From Acetobacterium sp. KB-1 (GTDB lineage: Bacteria; Bacillota; Clostridia; Eubacteriales; Eubacteriaceae): a stretch of 64,000 bases of DNA. Each line of letters begins with the position of its first letter. Position 1 is the stretch's first letter. Both the position numbers and the translations under genes were made by a program. This document shows, in pieces, positions 23,795 through 31,408 of the stretch. The notes beneath the pieces were generated by a model that saw nothing but the letters and a program-made list of their open reading frames with translations, had not been told where the DNA came from and ran no database searches. The DNA is taken from assembly GCF_003260995.1 (NCBI RefSeq), contig NZ_CP030040.1:416979-480978 (forward strand), given 5' to 3'.

Positions 23795-25876
23795 ATGGAA
23801 TTAATTTACATTTGGATAAATAAAACTAAAAATCAAGTTATAAACGATTGTGGGGTTTGTTTCAACAAATCTTATTTTATTAATTTCAACAAGCATAAAC
23901 ATGAACTAATGATAAGAAAAAACCATGCAAATATCGGTGTGTTAACAGATGAAGTCATAACAGGGTTATCTGCGATTGTGGGTAATAATGGATCAGGTAA
24001 AACAACTATTATTGATCATATTTTTCATACTTCATTGATAAAAACAAAAGATTTAGGTATAGAAAATGAGCAGATTAGATTTGAAATAGAAACAATTCAA
24101 ATCTATGTAAATAAATCAGCAACAGATGAGAAAATAAATGTTTTCTTCAATTTGCCTTGTAGAATAAAATATGATTTAGAGAATCTAAGAGGAGATGAAA
24201 TTGTAGAATACGATATAAATGAGTTAAATAAAGATTACTACAGTGAGACACGTTCAGATAACTCACATCCAAATTCGATTTCAAAGGTATTTTTAACAAA
24301 TAGTAGCCAGAAATCAAAATATTCACATGAAGATGGTGATGGGCAAGAGCATAATATTAGCTTGAATCCAAAAACAATAGAAAACTTATCTAGAACATTT
24401 TATTCATCAAAGACACAGATCTTCTTAGGTGTAGGGGTAAATAATTTATTTAATAACTTCCAGAAATTCATGATCAGGTCACGTTCGATGGAAACATTTC
24501 AATCGCTATGTGATGTTTGCTATTATAACAATTTGAGAAAAGCAAACAAAGATAGTTTTGTAAAAAAAAATAACTATATAAAATTATCAGTAACATCAAT
24601 TTTGAATAATTCTAAAGACTTTTTAACTGAGTTTTCACAAAAACCATTAGGGGTTGATGCAAATTGGGAAACAACGATTAAAAAAGAAATTCAGAATATT
24701 ATCTTGTATAGTCCCCAAGAAAAATGGGGATTTATCGAACCGGATCAAATTGAAGACTCATTTACCAAAATTGGTCATTTTAAAAACAGATATGATAAAA
24801 CTAACATTATTTTGCAATTGATTTTAAATTTAATATTTGAATTGCGATGCTGTGGTTTTATGAGTGAAAATGATATTGAGACTCTAATGGGAATTAATGA
24901 GATTGATAAAATTAAAACAACTATAAAAAAATTCGTTGAAAAGTATGAAAAAAAAATTCTTAAAGCTTATTATAAAAGTGCGATCGATGAGATTGAGGAG
25001 CTTGAAATTATTCTTAAAGAATGTTCCTGTGTTGCAGATAATCTAGGGTATATCAAATTTGATTGTAATCCGAAAAACGATTTTGAGGAGGACAAATTGG
25101 AGAAGCCATGGATTAAGATTTATGAATATATTGAGAATTATACTCGTGCCAAAAGATTTTTTGTTTTAAAATATTTAAATATAACTATTGAACATATGTC
25201 ATCAGGTGAACGGGCACTATTGAATTTTTTTTCATGGTTGCATATAGTACCATTTTTTGATTCAATTAAAGGTTTTGAAAATGGTAGAATTAATAATAAT
25301 GTTTTAATTCTGATAGATGAAATTGATTTATATTGCCATCCAGAATGGCAACGACAGTTTATAAATATCCTTATGAATGAATTGAAAGTGGAGTTTAGAG
25401 AAAGAAAAGTTCAAGTTGTTTTCACAACTCATTCACCGATTATACTTTCCGATATACCAGATGATAACGTTGTATATCTTGAAAATGCACATGTAGTAAA
25501 TAGATTTGAAAAAACTTTTGCTCAAAATATTTATACGCTTTATAATGATGCTTTTTTTCTTAGGGAAACGATTGGTGAATGTTCAAAAAAAATTATTGTA
25601 GAAGTTGACGAAAATTTAAAACGACATGAGATTAAGCTTAACGAAAACAATTTCAGAATGAATTTTTACGAAGATGATACAATGCAGTATTGCAAAAAAA
25701 TAACTGCGATCATAGGTGAACCAATTATCAGAAAATCTTTTGAAAGAAGGATAAAGAAAATTGAACAGAATTATAGGTCTGTCAATTTAAAAGAGTTAAT
25801 TATTCTATTTGATAGTTTAGAAAAAACGGAACGAATGGAAATGATACAGTACATAATTGAGACTAGTGAAGAATAA
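23795..25876 (+). CDS. SMC/ABC-like ATPase, Septu PtuA-like
   Basis: Protein of 693 aa. Walker A GNNGSGKTT at about 63, ABC signature-like HMSSGERALLNFFSWL at about 467, Walker B VLILIDEIDLYCHPEWQRQF at about 503-522 and the His switch FTTHSPIILSDIPDD follow in order, as in AAA_15/AAA_21 ATPases of defence systems. A roughly 380-residue helical insertion separates Walker A from the signature. There is no TOPRIM domain after the H-loop. Instead a 100-residue C-terminal module ends in GEPIIRKSFERRIKKIEQ and IQYIIETSEE, repeated as the separate frame at 22161. The coding region is very AT-rich. It acts presumably as sensor and regulator of the HNH nuclease. Confidence 0.82.
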   Translation: MELIYIWINKTKNQVINDCGVCFNKSYFINFNKHKHELMIRKNHANIGVLTDEVITGLSAIVGNNGSGKTTIIDHIFHTSLIKTKDLGIENEQIRFEIETIQIYVNKSATDEKINVFFNLPCRIKYDLENLRGDEIVEYDINELNKDYYSETRSDNSHPNSISKVFLTNSSQKSKYSHEDGDGQEHNISLNPKTIENLSRTFYSSKTQIFLGVGVNNLFNNFQKFMIRSRSMETFQSLCDVCYYNNLRKANKDSFVKKNNYIKLSVTSILNNSKDFLTEFSQKPLGVDANWETTIKKEIQNIILYSPQEKWGFIEPDQIEDSFTKIGHFKNRYDKTNIILQLILNLIFELRCCGFMSENDIETLMGINEIDKIKTTIKKFVEKYEKKILKAYYKSAIDEIEELEIILKECSCVADNLGYIKFDCNPKNDFEEDKLEKPWIKIYEYIENYTRAKRFFVLKYLNITIEHMSSGERALLNFFSWLHIVPFFDSIKGFENGRINNNVLILIDEIDLYCHPEWQRQFINILMNELKVEFRERKVQVVFTTHSPIILSDIPDDNVVYLENAHVVNRFEKTFAQNIYTLYNDAFFLRETIGECSKKIIVEVDENLKRHEIKLNENNFRMNFYEDDTMQYCKKITAIIGEPIIRKSFERRIKKIEQNYRSVNLKELIILFDSLEKTERMEMIQYIIETSEE

Positions 25877-25907
25877 TAATCAATACACTTACAGTGCTAG
25901 GAGTAGG

Positions 25908-25932
25908 CCCCTGTGCTAGGCACAATTAACTT
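25908..25932 (+). repeat. dispersed repeat variant
   Basis: CTGTGCTAGGCACAATTAACTT keeps the GTGC/GCAC palindrome and TTAACTT, with a diverged middle. Confidence 0.4.
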
Positions 25933-25935
25933 ATT

Positions 25936-25985
25936 GAGCAATCGAGGCATCATTGTTCATGATCAGTTATCAGGTCAATGGTTGA
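25936..25985 (+). pseudogene. 3'-terminal remnant of a second 287-aa-type gene
   Basis: The 50 bases match 19998-20047 at about 42 positions and end in frame with ASLFMISYQVNG-stop, against AALFMIGYQVNG-stop in the intact gene. The following spacer is also similar (GGTTGACTAC against GGTTAACTAC), as is the GGAGGAA ribosome binding site context of the next gene. Confidence 0.75.
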
Positions 25986-26054
25986 CTACAAGTGCCAGAC
26001 ATGCTTTACAAGGATACAAAACGCAAAAATTCATATTTCTGGAGGAAATGATTA

Positions 26055-27260
26055 ATGGTCGAGAACATTAAAAAAAATGAGATTTCAAAAGCTATGATGA
26101 ATGTTGAATACTATTCTGCTGTTCTTAAAGATGAAGTAGCGTTAGAAAAATGTACAAAACTACCATTAGTAAGTATTGCTGCGTTGGGTACAGCTTTTCC
26201 TACCTTGCCTGATGCATTTCGAACCGTTACCCAAACGTTTGAAACCGGTGGAATGGGCTACTACAAGGCTGACTTCCCGGAAGGTGTTTTGGGAGAACTT
26301 GTAAAAGCGAAAGATGGCACTGGATTTCGTGGACTCATTCAGGGAGCAAATGGTCAAATTACTGGCCAACCGGTATTTGTACCGGCAGCTGGTAACTCCG
26401 TAACCTTGACCACAAAAATGGCTTACGATCCTACGTTGCTGTTAATTGCAGTTGCACTGATAAGCATCGATAAAAAACTGGCAGAAATCCTTGAAACTTC
26501 ACACGAAATTTTTGAATTTTTGAAACAAAAAGAAAAAGCAAAACAGCGGGGTAACCTGAATGTTTTGGAGGATGTTTTAAATAATTACAAATTCAACTGG
26601 GACAATGAAAAATATAAAACCAACAAACACATTCATGTTCAGGAAATCAAACGGGAGGCGGAGCAGAGCATTATTTTCTATCGGGAACGGATCGTTAAAA
26701 AAATGAATAAAAAAATAGGGAATCTTTTCATTCATCATGACCAGGATGTCAAAGGCAAGCTGGAAGAAGTTCATGCTGAGCTCAAAGAATATCAACTGGC
26801 GTTATATTTGTTTGCCTTTTCGTCCTTTCTTGAAGTGATGTTACTGGAAAACTTTGGATCGGCATACCTTGAAGGTACCGTTCATAAAATAGAGGATTAT
26901 TCTTTTCAATATCGTGAATTATATACAAAATGCTATAACCAGATTGAAGAATATGTCAAGTCTTCGATCAATTCATCTTTGCTAGAAGGATTTGCATCGA
27001 TAAATAAATTTGCCGGAGATGCGGTGGCAAAGATTCCCTTTATCTGTGATTCACAGATTGATGAAACTCTGATTGAAGCAAGTAATCAATTGGAAAAATT
27101 ATGTTCAAGAAAGACTGTACAGACAATGAAGAAATTTGAAAACAACCAAAATAACTGTGTCCATCCATTCATAGAAAATATCAACACCGTTAATAGGCTG
27201 TATAATCAACCGATGGAGCTTATTTTTGATCAAGAGAACATATATCTGATTCCAGCATAA
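26055..27260 (+). CDS. uncharacterised 401-aa helical protein
   Basis: The ATG is preceded by TGGAGGAAATGATTA. The N-terminal 120 residues contain a Gly/Pro-rich segment (FPTLPDAFRTVTQTFETGG, then TGQPVFVPAAGNSVTLT), followed by one hydrophobic stretch PTLLLIAVALISI at about 137-150. Long amphipathic helices then run over most of the rest (EILETSHEIFEFLKQKEKAK and beyond). One hydrophobic segment amid long helices recalls alpha-helical pore-forming or membrane-associated proteins, but this is inference only. I recall similar sequences as hypothetical proteins in other Firmicutes. It lies behind the remnant of a 287-aa-type gene, in the position the PASTA gene has behind the intact copy. Confidence 0.65.
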   Translation: MVENIKKNEISKAMMNVEYYSAVLKDEVALEKCTKLPLVSIAALGTAFPTLPDAFRTVTQTFETGGMGYYKADFPEGVLGELVKAKDGTGFRGLIQGANGQITGQPVFVPAAGNSVTLTTKMAYDPTLLLIAVALISIDKKLAEILETSHEIFEFLKQKEKAKQRGNLNVLEDVLNNYKFNWDNEKYKTNKHIHVQEIKREAEQSIIFYRERIVKKMNKKIGNLFIHHDQDVKGKLEEVHAELKEYQLALYLFAFSSFLEVMLLENFGSAYLEGTVHKIEDYSFQYRELYTKCYNQIEEYVKSSINSSLLEGFASINKFAGDAVAKIPFICDSQIDETLIEASNQLEKLCSRKTVQTMKKFENNQNNCVHPFIENINTVNRLYNQPMELIFDQENIYLIPA

Positions 27261-27311
27261 AATTGCAACAAGCTTATATTTCGATAAGATAAAGAAGGAG
27301 GCCACTCAGTC

Positions 27312-27937
27312 ATGATTAAATCAACTTTCAAAGGTACGATCATTTCAATCCAACCCCGTATCCGTCTAACGAGGTCCTTCGATGAAGCCTCTCATACCTA
27401 CCTCGGCTACGCCATTAAGTTAGAAGGGGAACTCGATGGCGTGGAAACGACTTTTTCCATCGGTATCGGCAAAGCCGCCCATACCAAACATCAATTTAAA
27501 ATCAATGACATCATCTCAGGTGAATGCGTCCCAGTTCCTGATCCTGATATGGAACCGGTTGACTATTATAAAGTCTCAAAGCTTAGTGTTATCGCTAAAG
27601 GAGAACCGGGCAGCACATCGTCACCCTGGGAACTGGTGCCACCGTTGCTGGAAGTTTACAGAGAAAGAGGACACCGCAGACTGGCAGCAAGAACCTATGA
27701 TACGAAGTGTCGCAGTTGTATGTGGGGTTGTAGAATGCCAGTTGAGATCATTGTTGATAATTGGAATCCGAGAGGGCTAAGAAAGTATCGGTTTGAGGTT
27801 TCTGTTATGGTCCTTTAAGTTGCAAGCTGCATAAGCCTGGTCCTAACCGTAAGGTGGAAGGTCGGAATGGAATGGTGTACGTAGAGGAAGATTGGGTAGA
27901 CCAGATGGCAGTAGAGCATCGGGGAGAAGATGAGTAG
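27312..27937 (+). pseudogene. conserved four-cysteine protein, frameshifted near 27797
   Basis: The first frame (168 codons) runs to a stop at 27818. The natural C-terminus continues in another frame: FCYGPLSCKLHKPGPNRKVE, GRNGMVYVEEDWVDQMAV, ending EHRGEDE at 27937. Together they give about 208 residues with CRSCMWGCRM and FCYGPLSC, two Cys clusters suited to zinc or an Fe-S cluster. A one-base loss at GAGGTTTCTGTTATGG (27793-27808), within KYRFE-TFCYG of the restored protein, accounts for the shift. A sequencing error is possible since both halves are otherwise well preserved. GAAGGAGG precedes the start. Function unknown. Confidence 0.75.
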
Positions 27938-27983
27938 ATCGGTGATAATAATTTGAAGGCAGCTCAAATAATAATCGGCCTTG

Positions 27984-28003
27984 ATGCCTGGCACACTTAA
28001 CCA
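27984..28003 (+). repeat. dispersed GTGCC..CACTTAAC repeat, copy
   Basis: ATGCCTGGCACACTTAACCA lies 12 bp before the TCTTACC palindrome of the DsbA-like gene. Confidence 0.55.
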
Positions 28004-28013
28004 ATTTGAAAGG

Positions 28014-28030
28014 TCTTACCAGTGGTAAGA
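28014..28030. promoter_or_regulatory. palindrome TCTTACC-AGT-GGTAAGA upstream of the DsbA-like gene
   Basis: Perfect 7+3+7 palindrome, 13 bp before the ATG at 28044. Its position over or beside the ribosome binding site suggests repression. The same element lies at 5117 and 31288. Confidence 0.6.
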
Positions 28031-28043
28031 AAGGTAAATAACA

Positions 28044-28670
28044 ATGAAAATAGAAATTTGGTCAGATTATAGTTGTCCTTTTTGTTATATTGGGGAAAGA
28101 AAGCTTGCCTTAGCCCTTGAGAAAACAGGTATAACAGAAGACGTTGAGATCGTCTTTTACTCGTTTGAATTAGATCCGAACGCAAAGAAGAGCTATGAAG
28201 AGAACATTAATCAATTGCTCGCTAAGAAATATGGGATGAGCATCGAACAAGCAATAGCCGCTAATAATAATATTATCAATGTTGCAAAAGAAGTTGACCT
28301 GGAATTCAATTTTGACAAATTGCAGCCGACCAATACCTTTGATGCCCATCGTTTGTCACATTATGCCAAGGAGAAAGGCAAGTTGATGGCATATACAGAA
28401 GCTGTGATGAAAGGCTATTTTACCGATTCAGTAAACATTTCAGATTTTGACGTGTTAACTACAATTGCAGGTGAAGTGGGATTAGATAAAACAGAAGCAC
28501 TACGCATTTTAGAATCATCAGCCTTTGCAAAAGAAGTCAGACAAGATCAGTCGAATGCACATTCGCGCCAAATAAATGGTGTGCCATACTTCTTGTTTAA
28601 TGGAAAAGAGGTCATAAATGGAGCACAATCAGTTGATACTTTTGTGGCCGTAATTGAAGAATTAAAATAA
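28044..28670 (+). CDS. DsbA family oxidoreductase (FrnE-like)
   Basis: Protein of 208 aa, full length for the FrnE/2-hydroxychromene isomerase-like DsbA branch. It opens MKIEIWSDYSCPFCYIGERK with the CPFC redox pair, has the helical insertion (NTFDAHRLSHYAKEKGK) and ends with GVPYFLFNGKEVINGAQSVD, containing the cis-Pro (VPYF). No signal peptide, so it acts in the cytoplasm, probably as a thiol-disulfide oxidoreductase or glutathione/bacillithiol-type transferase. A palindromic operator lies directly upstream. A decayed copy split by an IS lies at 5150/7806. Confidence 0.9.
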   Translation: MKIEIWSDYSCPFCYIGERKLALALEKTGITEDVEIVFYSFELDPNAKKSYEENINQLLAKKYGMSIEQAIAANNNIINVAKEVDLEFNFDKLQPTNTFDAHRLSHYAKEKGKLMAYTEAVMKGYFTDSVNISDFDVLTTIAGEVGLDKTEALRILESSAFAKEVRQDQSNAHSRQINGVPYFLFNGKEVINGAQSVDTFVAVIEELK

Positions 28671-28934
28671 GTTTAAAAGCGGTTTTAAAGATCGTCAATC
28701 TAACAATAAATCTCTGGCAGTCGTTTCCGGCCGGATTTTTGACGGGCAGCTCGGTCAGACTTTTACTAATTGCTAAAATACACAGAAAGCGTCCCTGTCC
28801 TAAATGTAGCGAATGGAGCTTGAATAGACCTTGAACAAAATCAGGGATTAAGAAAAGCTAGCCGGAGAACAGAAGGTCATCTTTGTTTTACCAAGATGAG
28901 GGATTAAAAATTTGTAAAGAGGGGAGCTAAACGA
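28671..28934. other. intergenic with a dispersed repeat
   Basis: 28799-28837 (TCCTAAATGTAGCGAATGGA and following bases) is a diverged partner of 9211-9254. GTCCCTGTCCTAA before it resembles the short repeats linked to REP-type elements in Firmicutes. No gene seen. GAGGGGAGC precedes the next ATG. Confidence 0.5.
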
Positions 28935-29681
28935 ATGAAATCCAGAAAAGTAAAGACTTGTCTGATCGTGCTGGTCATTCTAATTTTTGGCTTATCGCCG
29001 TCGGGAATAGCAGCATTGGAAAAGAGCGAAACAGATCTTGATGCTCAGAATTTTCAGCGAAGTACAAACCCGGAGCTGCTGGAGATGATCGCATGGAAGG
29101 GTGCTATTGCCAATAAAGAGACGGGTGAATCCATTGAATTCAACTCACAAGAGGATAAAGATCTGGTGACTCAAAGCACAGAACCCCAACTCGTTTATTT
29201 CAATGATGGTACCGGAGAGAAACATTATTATCAGGATATCATTGTCAGTTTGCCCAAAAATGTTGATCAAAGTGGTTCTGGCACAGAAATCAGCAGTCCC
29301 AGAACAGATGAAGATAATGTGATTTCGGTGGTACTGGGGATGCGCTATGCCACGGGAGACTTTGGGATATATCAGGTTGTCCGGATCGACGGCGTTTATG
29401 TGGATTGGGAAATAACAGATCCAACGGTTCGCCTGCAAGATGTAGAATTAGGATACCGGATTAGCAATGGCATTGGGGTGGAAAATGGTGCCATCAATGA
29501 GCTGGTACTATGGGATCTTGAAACAGCATCCAATTCCTACGAAACAGAACGAATTGCTCCTAGTCCATGGTTCCTTCGGACGAAAGACTTTGTTCATTGT
29601 CGGACCATTTTCTCGGGAAATTTGATCCATGAAAACGGCGATTCCCGGTCGATAGTATTGGAATATGATTATAGTAATTAA
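28935..29681 (+). CDS. secreted hypothetical protein
   Basis: Protein of 248 aa with a clear signal peptide (MKSRKVKTCLIVLVILIFGL, cleavage near SGIAALE). The mature part is acidic and beta-rich, with no domain I recognise. Notable are QLVYFNDGTGEKHYYQDIIV, VVLGMRYATGDFGIYQV and LELGYRISNG-like strands. A cell-wall or extracellular role is likely. The membrane protein gene follows 11 bp downstream, so the two are probably an operon. Confidence 0.7.
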   Translation: MKSRKVKTCLIVLVILIFGLSPSGIAALEKSETDLDAQNFQRSTNPELLEMIAWKGAIANKETGESIEFNSQEDKDLVTQSTEPQLVYFNDGTGEKHYYQDIIVSLPKNVDQSGSGTEISSPRTDEDNVISVVLGMRYATGDFGIYQVVRIDGVYVDWEITDPTVRLQDVELGYRISNGIGVENGAINELVLWDLETASNSYETERIAPSPWFLRTKDFVHCRTIFSGNLIHENGDSRSIVLEYDYSN

Positions 29682-29692
29682 GGAGTGCGAAA

Positions 29693-30178
29693 ATGACGAT
29701 CAGTATGGTACAACGTAAAAAGAAAATAATGCAGTGGAGTTATACGTTATTAATTTGGGTGATCCCATTTTTATACCTGACCCTGTTCCCTTATCTTTTA
29801 AACTACACAAAATATTTAGCCCGGGATGAAATCTCCTTTGGTCCCAATGCCAGCAATTTTTATCAGAATTTATCGGTTTTTATTCTACCCATCGTGTTTA
29901 ATCTGTTTATTGGTGCGGGCATCTTTATTTTGGGATCCGGCATTAAAAACGATAGCGGTAAGGCGATCCGTGTCGGTTGTATTCTGGGCGTGGTTTATTC
30001 ATTTTTGATTCTGTTTAGTTATCCCATTTACTTTAATATTGATCTGCCGCTAATATATCAAATCTTTCGGTTGGGAATGTACACCGGGCCAGGGAATCCC
30101 AGTTTTATTCTGGTATTCTATGGGTTCTTGCTTTATCGGATTGTAAAAAAAGATCGACCTGACAAATCAGGTCAGTGA
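29693..30178 (+). CDS. hypothetical integral membrane protein
   Basis: Protein of 161 aa with four predicted membrane segments (YTLLIWVIPFLYLTLFPYLL, VFILPIVFNLFIGAGIFIL, VGCILGVVYSFLILFSYPI and PSFILVFYGFLLYRIV) and short basic ends. AAGGAGTGCGAAA precedes the ATG. It lies 11 bp behind the secreted protein, probably co-expressed. No family recognised. Confidence 0.7.
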   Translation: MTISMVQRKKKIMQWSYTLLIWVIPFLYLTLFPYLLNYTKYLARDEISFGPNASNFYQNLSVFILPIVFNLFIGAGIFILGSGIKNDSGKAIRVGCILGVVYSFLILFSYPIYFNIDLPLIYQIFRLGMYTGPGNPSFILVFYGFLLYRIVKKDRPDKSGQ

Positions 30179-30193
30179 CGTTGGAAATTGACA

Positions 30194-30216
30194 TGCCAGG
30201 TGCACTTAACTTAAGA
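30194..30216 (+). repeat. dispersed CACTTAACTT repeat, copy upstream of intact hydrolase
   Basis: TGCCAGGTGCACTTAACTTA, after which the sequence to the start codon is almost identical to 2233-2287. Confidence 0.6.
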
Positions 30217-30264
30217 TCATCCGGCTGCATGACAGCCTGATAATAAATTTATAGGAGGAAGACA

Positions 30265-31206
30265 ATGGCATTTGAAGAAAGAAGTTTCAAATCATTTAAC
30301 GAAAAGGATACAATCCAGGCTTGGATTTATAAGCCAATTCGCAAACCCCGGGGGATTGTTCAAATTGTCCACGGTTTTGGGGAACATTCACGACGCTATC
30401 TGCATATGATTCTCAAGCTGAACGAGGCCGGGTTTGTGGTTGCGGCAGATGATCATGTGGGACATGGTAAAACCGCCGCTCAATCGGGAAACTGGAGTGA
30501 CTGGGGAAATAAAGGCTATCTGACCATGGCAGAAGATGAACACAGCCTGCGCCAATTGGTCCAGGCAGACTATCCCGAACTGCCTTATTTTATGTATGGT
30601 CACAGCATGGGCTCGATGATTGCTCGATCTTATGCGACAATTTATGGGGAAGGCATTGATGGTTTGCTGCTCTGCGGAACCTCGTCGATTTTTCCGAAGA
30701 CTCAGGAGTTGGCGGCAGCGCTGCAAAAGTGCATCGAAGAAGGCAAAGGCGAAGAAGTCGATCCGAGCTACTTAGGCGTTCTTTTTGAATGGATGACTGG
30801 CCGCATCACTAATCCCCTGACCCCCAATGATTGGATTGCTGGCGATCCGGATATCGTTGCCGATCATGCCAGTGATCCCTTCAACAATTTCACCAGTCCG
30901 CCGAATATCCGCTCAACCTACGATTTTATCATGATGATTGATAGCATTATCGGAACCCAATGGGCCGAGAAAGTTCCGGCTGCCATTCCGGTTTATAATA
31001 TTGCCGGTGATCAGGACCCTGTCGGTCTTTACGGAGAAGGTGTCTATGCGGTGTCAAACTGGCTGGCAGATACCGGAAATCAGGTCAAGACAAAGATTTA
31101 TTCCGGCTATCGTCATGAAATCCACAATTATCGGGATATTCGTGACGCGGTCGAAGACGGCATGATCGACTTCATCAATGCGATCATTGCGACGAAGGAA
31201 AGCTGA
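30265..31206 (+). CDS. alpha/beta hydrolase, monoacylglycerol-lipase-like
   Basis: Protein of 313 aa, Hydrolase_4/serine aminopeptidase S33 type. It opens with a KPRGIVQIVHGFGEHSRRY oxyanion region (HGFGEHS), has the nucleophile elbow GHSMGS (Ser near 115), the acid in AGDQDPVG and the catalytic His in YSGYRHEIHN. Such enzymes hydrolyse acylglycerols or other carboxyl esters in the cytoplasm or at the membrane. The ribosome binding site is AGGAGGAAGACA. The frameshifted copy at 2287 is about 95% identical over its length by eye. Its former thioredoxin-like neighbour is missing here although that gene's upstream sequence remains (31208-31243). Confidence 0.92.
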   Translation: MAFEERSFKSFNEKDTIQAWIYKPIRKPRGIVQIVHGFGEHSRRYLHMILKLNEAGFVVAADDHVGHGKTAAQSGNWSDWGNKGYLTMAEDEHSLRQLVQADYPELPYFMYGHSMGSMIARSYATIYGEGIDGLLLCGTSSIFPKTQELAAALQKCIEEGKGEEVDPSYLGVLFEWMTGRITNPLTPNDWIAGDPDIVADHASDPFNNFTSPPNIRSTYDFIMMIDSIIGTQWAEKVPAAIPVYNIAGDQDPVGLYGEGVYAVSNWLADTGNQVKTKIYSGYRHEIHNYRDIRDAVEDGMIDFINAIIATKES

Positions 31207-31256
31207 TTTACACGGCAGAAGTGTGATTGTGAGGGAATAAGATGTTTATAATCCAC

Positions 31257-31277
31257 AGTACCAGCCATACTTAACTT
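31257..31277 (+). repeat. dispersed CACTTAACTT-type repeat, copy
   Basis: AGTACCAGCCATACTTAACTT, very similar to 5090-5108, directly before an orphan TCTTACC palindrome. Confidence 0.5.
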
Positions 31278-31287
31278 AGTTGAAAGG

Positions 31288-31304
31288 TCTTACCTTTGGT
31301 AAGA
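31288..31304. promoter_or_regulatory. orphan TCTTACC-TTT-GGTAAGA palindrome
   Basis: The same operator-like element and flanks (GAAAGG before, ATGACGAGGTAAAA after) as in front of the DsbA-like genes, but no DsbA-like gene follows. A gene loss is implied. Confidence 0.6.
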
Positions 31305-31408
31305 ATGACGAGGTAAAACGGGCAATATTATATAACTTTAAAAGTATCAGGTAATGACCGCAACAATCTTGATTCAATTAAGTATCCAATGGAAAGGAAA
31401 CCGTAAAC

